Position numbers and translations under genes: made by a program
Origin: Micromonospora sp. MP36
GTDB taxonomy: Bacteria > Actinomycetota > Actinomycetes > Mycobacteriales > Micromonosporaceae
Direction of reading: 5' to 3'
DNA length: 64,000 nucleotides
Assembly (NCBI RefSeq): GCF_008119785.1
Contig: NZ_VSFA01000039.1
Location: 1-64,000, forward strand
The notes under the pieces: model-generated
The model's database searches: none
What the model saw: only the letters and a program-made list of their open reading frames with translations
What the model was told of the DNA's origin: nothing
Shown: positions 61,268-64,000 of the stretch, piece after piece
How positions within the stretch are numbered: position 1 is the first letter of the stretch
How the letters are laid out: each line of letters starts with the position of its first letter

Positions 61268-62715
61268 GATCCGCCAGGATAGGCGGTACGCGCCGACGTG
61301 GCCGGATCCACGCCCGCGCCGCTCCCGTCAGCCGACGGGTCCGGCGCCGTGTGGGCGACGCCCCGGCGGACCAGTACGGCGACGGTCACCGCGGCGGCCG
61401 CCGCCAGCCCGGCCATCGACCACAGCACCACCCGCAGCCCACCGGTGAAGCCCGGGTCGGCGAGCCGGCCGGCCGTGGTGCTGGCCAGCACCGCCCCGAC
61501 CACCGCGATGGCCACGGTCTCGCTGGCCAGCCGGGCCGTGTTGATCATCCCGGCGCCGGTCGCCGCGCGGGCCGGCGCGACACTGCCGATCGCGATCGCG
61601 TCGAGCAGCCCGATGGACAGGCCCACCCCGACCCCGATGGTCAGCAGCGGCCCGGCCAGCGTCGCGGTGTCCGCGTGCGGGCCGAGCACGGTGGCCCACG
61701 CCGCCCCGACGGCGACCACGGCCACCGACACGACGGTGACCGCGGTCGCCGGGACCAGCCGCGTCAACGCGCCGCTGACCAGCGGCAGCACCAGGGTGGG
61801 GGCGGTGAGCAGGATCAGCGTCGCGCCAGCCGCCCCGGGGCTGAGCCCGACCACCGTGGTCAGGTACGACGGCAGGTAGACCAGCAGCGGCACCAGCACC
61901 GCCACGATGGTGGCCGCCGCCAGGCAGATGCCGACGAACCGGGGGCTCGCCAGCAGCGCCAGGTCGAACATCGGATCGGCGCGGCGGCGCTCCACCCGGA
62001 CGAAGACCACCAGCAGCGCCGCCGCAGCGGCGAACGCGGCGAGGATCACCGGGGCGGCCCAGCCGTACTCGGGACCCTGCACGAAACCGAAGATGAGCAG
62101 CAGCAGCGCGGCGGTGAACGACACGGTTCCCGGCCAGTCGACCCGGCCCGGATCCGGCTGGCGGGACTCCGGCAGCAGCGGAACCAGGGCAAGCACCGCG
62201 CAGGCGGCCAGCGCCGGGACGGCGAAGACGGCCCGCCAGCCGAAGCCCTCGATGAGCAGCCCCGCGATCGACGGGCCGAAGGCGAGGCCGACGCCGATCG
62301 TCGTACCGAACACACCGAAGACGCGGGCCCGGGCCCGGCCCTGGAACGTGCCGGCAAGCAGGGCGGACGCGCTGGTCGCGGCGGCGGCCGCGCCGACCCC
62401 GGCGAGGGCCCGGGCGACGTCGAGCAGCACGATGTTGCCGGCGACCGAGGCGAGCAGCCCGGCGGCGGCGAAGACCGCGACCCCGACGGCGTAGACCCGA
62501 CGGCGGCCGAACAGGTCGGCAAGCGCGCCGGTGGCGAGCATGAAGCTGGCAAAGGTGGCGTTGTAGCCGTTCACCACCCACTGCACGCCGGCCAGCCCGG
62601 CGTCCAGGTCCCCGCCGATGTCGGGCAGCGCGACGGACGCGCCGGTCAGCGAAACCGGCAACGCCAGGGTGGACAGCAGGACGGCCGCCAGCACGACGGC
62701 CGGGTGATTGCGCAA
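61264..62715 (-). CDS. MFS drug-efflux-type transporter (DHA2-like)
   Basis: A 483-residue major facilitator with about fourteen helices. Motif A is GALADLFGRRRVYAVGV, and TFASFMLATGALADLFG together with GSxxGxxxGPxxGG-like GVGLAFGPSIAGLLIEGFGW mark DHA2 exporters. TTG 62715 (MRNHPAVVLAAVLL) has a GGGGG run upstream and gives the typical family start; the frame is open to 62937. It is coupled by 4 nt to the nuclease gene, which is unusual. Confidence 0.92.
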   Translation of the reverse strand: MRNHPAVVLAAVLLSTLALPVSLTGASVALPDIGGDLDAGLAGVQWVVNGYNATFASFMLATGALADLFGRRRVYAVGVAVFAAAGLLASVAGNIVLLDVARALAGVGAAAAATSASALLAGTFQGRARARVFGVFGTTIGVGLAFGPSIAGLLIEGFGWRAVFAVPALAACAVLALVPLLPESRQPDPGRVDWPGTVSFTAALLLLIFGFVQGPEYGWAAPVILAAFAAAAALLVVFVRVERRRADPMFDLALLASPRFVGICLAAATIVAVLVPLLVYLPSYLTTVVGLSPGAAGATLILLTAPTLVLPLVSGALTRLVPATAVTVVSVAVVAVGAAWATVLGPHADTATLAGPLLTIGVGVGLSIGLLDAIAIGSVAPARAATGAGMINTARLASETVAIAVVGAVLASTTAGRLADPGFTGGLRVVLWSMAGLAAAAAVTVAVLVRRGVAHTAPDPSADGSGAGVDPATSARTAYPGGS

Positions 62716-62800
62716 AGATTCCCCCCGTTCGAACGGCCGCCTCAGCCTAGTTCGGGCGCGTGGCGGCGGATCCCGGGACGGGTGCAGAATCACAGGCCGC

Positions 62801-62968
62801 TCAGCGGCCAGCGGAGCGGTTCCGGGGCGATCGGGGTGACTGGGCACCGGCGAGCGGCCGGCTGCGGCGGCGGTGCCGGCGGCCGGGCGTGCAGGGCGGG
62901 TGGGAGGCGGTGTGCAGCGGGGCGGCGACCAGCTCATGGCCGATCAGCCAGCAGAGGAACCGGGCCAT
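62801..62968 (-). CDS. possible small protein downstream of a zinc-ribbon gene
   Basis: The frame encodes 55 residues starting MARFLCWLIGHELVAAPLHT, which resembles the N-terminus of short actinobacterial proteins of unknown role. The C-terminal half is arginine/proline-rich. It starts 2 nt after the zinc-ribbon stop. Confidence 0.4.
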   Translation of the reverse strand: MARFLCWLIGHELVAAPLHTASHPPCTPGRRHRRRSRPLAGAQSPRSPRNRSAGR

Positions 62969-62970
62969 GG

Positions 62971-63204
62971 TCAGCCGACCGGGAGGCGCTCGGCCTCGGC
63001 TCGCGGGATGTCGTACTGGGCGCCGCAGAAGGTGCACTGTTTCGTCCAGCGGGTGTGCACCGGGATCAGCGGGACGAAGAACAGGGTGAACTTCGTGGCC
63101 CGCCGGGTGATGACCTGGGCCGCCTGATTGCCGCAGTTGCGGCAAACCTCGGTGACGACGCCGGAGCGGACGACCTTGGTCCGCAGGCCGAAGATGAAGA
63201 ACAT
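62971..63204 (-). CDS. small zinc-ribbon protein
   Basis: A 77-residue protein starting MFFIFGLRTKVVRSGVVTEV. Two CxxC pairs, CRNCGN and CTFCGAQ, form a zinc ribbon, separated by a hydrophobic TKFTLFFVPLIPVHT segment that may dip into the membrane. This architecture is widespread in actinomycetes with unknown function. ATG 63204 is the first in-frame ATG; the open frame extends upstream without a convincing site. Confidence 0.8.
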   Translation of the reverse strand: MFFIFGLRTKVVRSGVVTEVCRNCGNQAAQVITRRATKFTLFFVPLIPVHTRWTKQCTFCGAQYDIPRAEAERLPVG

Positions 63205-63324
63205 CGCCCGGCAGTACCCCAGCCGGACCCGGAACACACCCACGAGTTTCTTCGCCCGCGGCTGTCCGGATCCGCGCCCCCCGTTCGTCAGGCTGGGTGG
63301 AAGCACGACCGGAGGAGAGAAACG

Positions 63325-63651
63325 ATGAAGTACATGATGCTCGTCTGCACCGACACCGAGCCGGACCGGGACCCCAGCGCCGCGCCGGACATCGAGAAGT
63401 GGGTGGCCGAGCGGGACGCCAACGGCCAGCGCGTGACGGGCAGCCGCTTCGCGCCCCCATCGGCGGCCACCACCGTCCGGGTACGCGACGGCGAACTGCT
63501 GCTCACCGACGGCCCGTTCGCCGAGACCAAGGAGGTGATCGTCGGCTTCGACCTGATCGAGTGCGCCGACCTGGACGAGGCCGTCGAGGTGGCCCGAGCC
63601 CACCCGATGGCGTACGGCGGCCGGATCGAGCTGCGCCCGCTGGTGGACTGA
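63325..63651 (+). CDS. YCII/DGPF-domain protein of a second ECF42 module
   Basis: A 108-residue protein with TDGPFAETKEVIVGFDLIEC, the same motif as the one at 35565. ATG 63325 has GGAGGAGAG upstream. The next gene, an ECF42-like sigma factor, begins 5 nt after the stop, so the two are co-transcribed in the order DGPF then sigma, the reverse of the first module. Confidence 0.92.
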   Translation: MKYMMLVCTDTEPDRDPSAAPDIEKWVAERDANGQRVTGSRFAPPSAATTVRVRDGELLLTDGPFAETKEVIVGFDLIECADLDEAVEVARAHPMAYGGRIELRPLVD

Positions 63652-63656
63652 TCCCC

Positions 63657-64000
63657 ATGACCGACGCGGCCGGGGCGGTCGCCGCCGCGGGTGCCGAGGC
63701 GTACCCGCGGATCGTCGCCGCCCTGATCCGCATCACCGGCGACTGGACCCTCGCCGAGGACTGCGCGCAGGAGGCCCTGGCCGCGGCGCTGGAACGGTGG
63801 CCCCGTGACGGCGTGCCGGCCAATCCGGGCGGCTGGCTGATGACCGCCGCCCGGAACCGGGCCGTGGACGGGCTGCGCCGGGCCACCGTGGAACGCCGCA
63901 AGCTGCGCGAGCTGGCGCTGCTCACCGAGCCGGAGCCCGCGCCACCGGAAGGAGACGTGGTGGACGACCGGCTGCGGCTCATCTTCACCTGCTGCCATCC
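63657..64000 (+). CDS. ECF42-type sigma factor, N-terminal part (cut by window end)
   Basis: From ATG 63657, 114 residues are visible before the window ends. Region 2 has YPRIVAALIRITGDWTLAED, CAQEALAAALERWPRDGVPA and GGWLMTAARNRAVDGLRR. The next segment has DDRLRLIFTCCHP, matching the LIFVSCHP of the sigma factor at 36690 and typical of ECF42. The TPR-like C-terminal half should lie beyond the window. Confidence 0.93.
   Translation, partial: MTDAAGAVAAAGAEAYPRIVAALIRITGDWTLAEDCAQEALAAALERWPRDGVPANPGGWLMTAARNRAVDGLRRATVERRKLRELALLTEPEPAPPEGDVVDDRLRLIFTCCH

Noticed and set aside
1..64000. CRISPR array, tRNA or rRNA genes
   Set aside because: No regularly spaced short repeats, no cloverleaf with conserved TTCRA/CCA arms and no rRNA-like sequence was seen on reading both strands.

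Overview
The window is high-GC actinomycete DNA. GTG and TTG starts are common, G/C dominates third codon positions, and many genes overlap by 4 nt (ATGA/GTGA). The gene families point to Micromonosporaceae, probably a Micromonospora-like chromosome: two MMPL exporters, F420-linked flavoenzymes, ECF42 sigma factors with DGPF proteins, and LtrA, PrsW and TMEM175 proteins. The genus is an inference; no rRNA, tRNA or core ribosomal locus is present to confirm it.

Layout. 1-3.3 kb: the tail of an IS5-like transposase, then a large PLD-nuclease/SF2-helicase/DUF3427 protein. 3.3-9.3 kb: an uncharacterised zinc-ribbon protein and a LuxR-type two-component system divergent from an MMPL transporter. 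9.3-14 kb: a lower-GC sigma factor/coiled-coil pair, a small membrane protein and a second MMPL transporter. 14-17 kb: an ABC exporter operon with its own helix-turn-helix regulator and a GATA-type palindrome. 17-22.4 kb: DUF2306, PrsW, Ddn-like, SUKH-like, a frameshifted methyltransferase and LtrA. 22.5-26 kb: a PadR-controlled MacB/FtsX-type ABC operon. 26-29 kb: a secreted/anchored protein, an ECF sigma/membrane-partner pair and a TMEM175 channel. 29.0-31.1 kb: an IS1634-type element bounded exactly by 182-bp perfect direct repeats. 31.2-32.4 kb: a lipoprotein and matrixin-like protease of lower GC.

32.6-50.5 kb: a membrane/PPOX fusion, a secreted FN3/FG-GAP protein, an ECF42 sigma/DUF998/DGPF operon, a hydrolase with a regulator under a 40-bp palindrome, a YidD-like protein, an AbiE-type toxin-antitoxin operon, AraC/GyrI and APH-like proteins, and a gluconate kinase/permease pair. 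50.6-64 kb: small secreted proteins, an ABM monooxygenase, a TipA-like regulator, a GGDEF-EAL enzyme, an ArsR regulator divergent from an S41 protease, a methyltransferase, an operon of MFS transporter, Fe-S RecB-like nuclease and unknown partner, and the start of a second DGPF/ECF42 module cut by the window end.

Most units are short regulator-plus-effector operons. The most unusual items are the IS element with its very long target duplication, the predicted Fe-S nuclease operon, the 40-bp palindrome, the sigma/coiled-coil pair and the AbiE-like operon. No CRISPR array, tRNA, rRNA, replication origin or recognisable biosynthetic cluster was seen.
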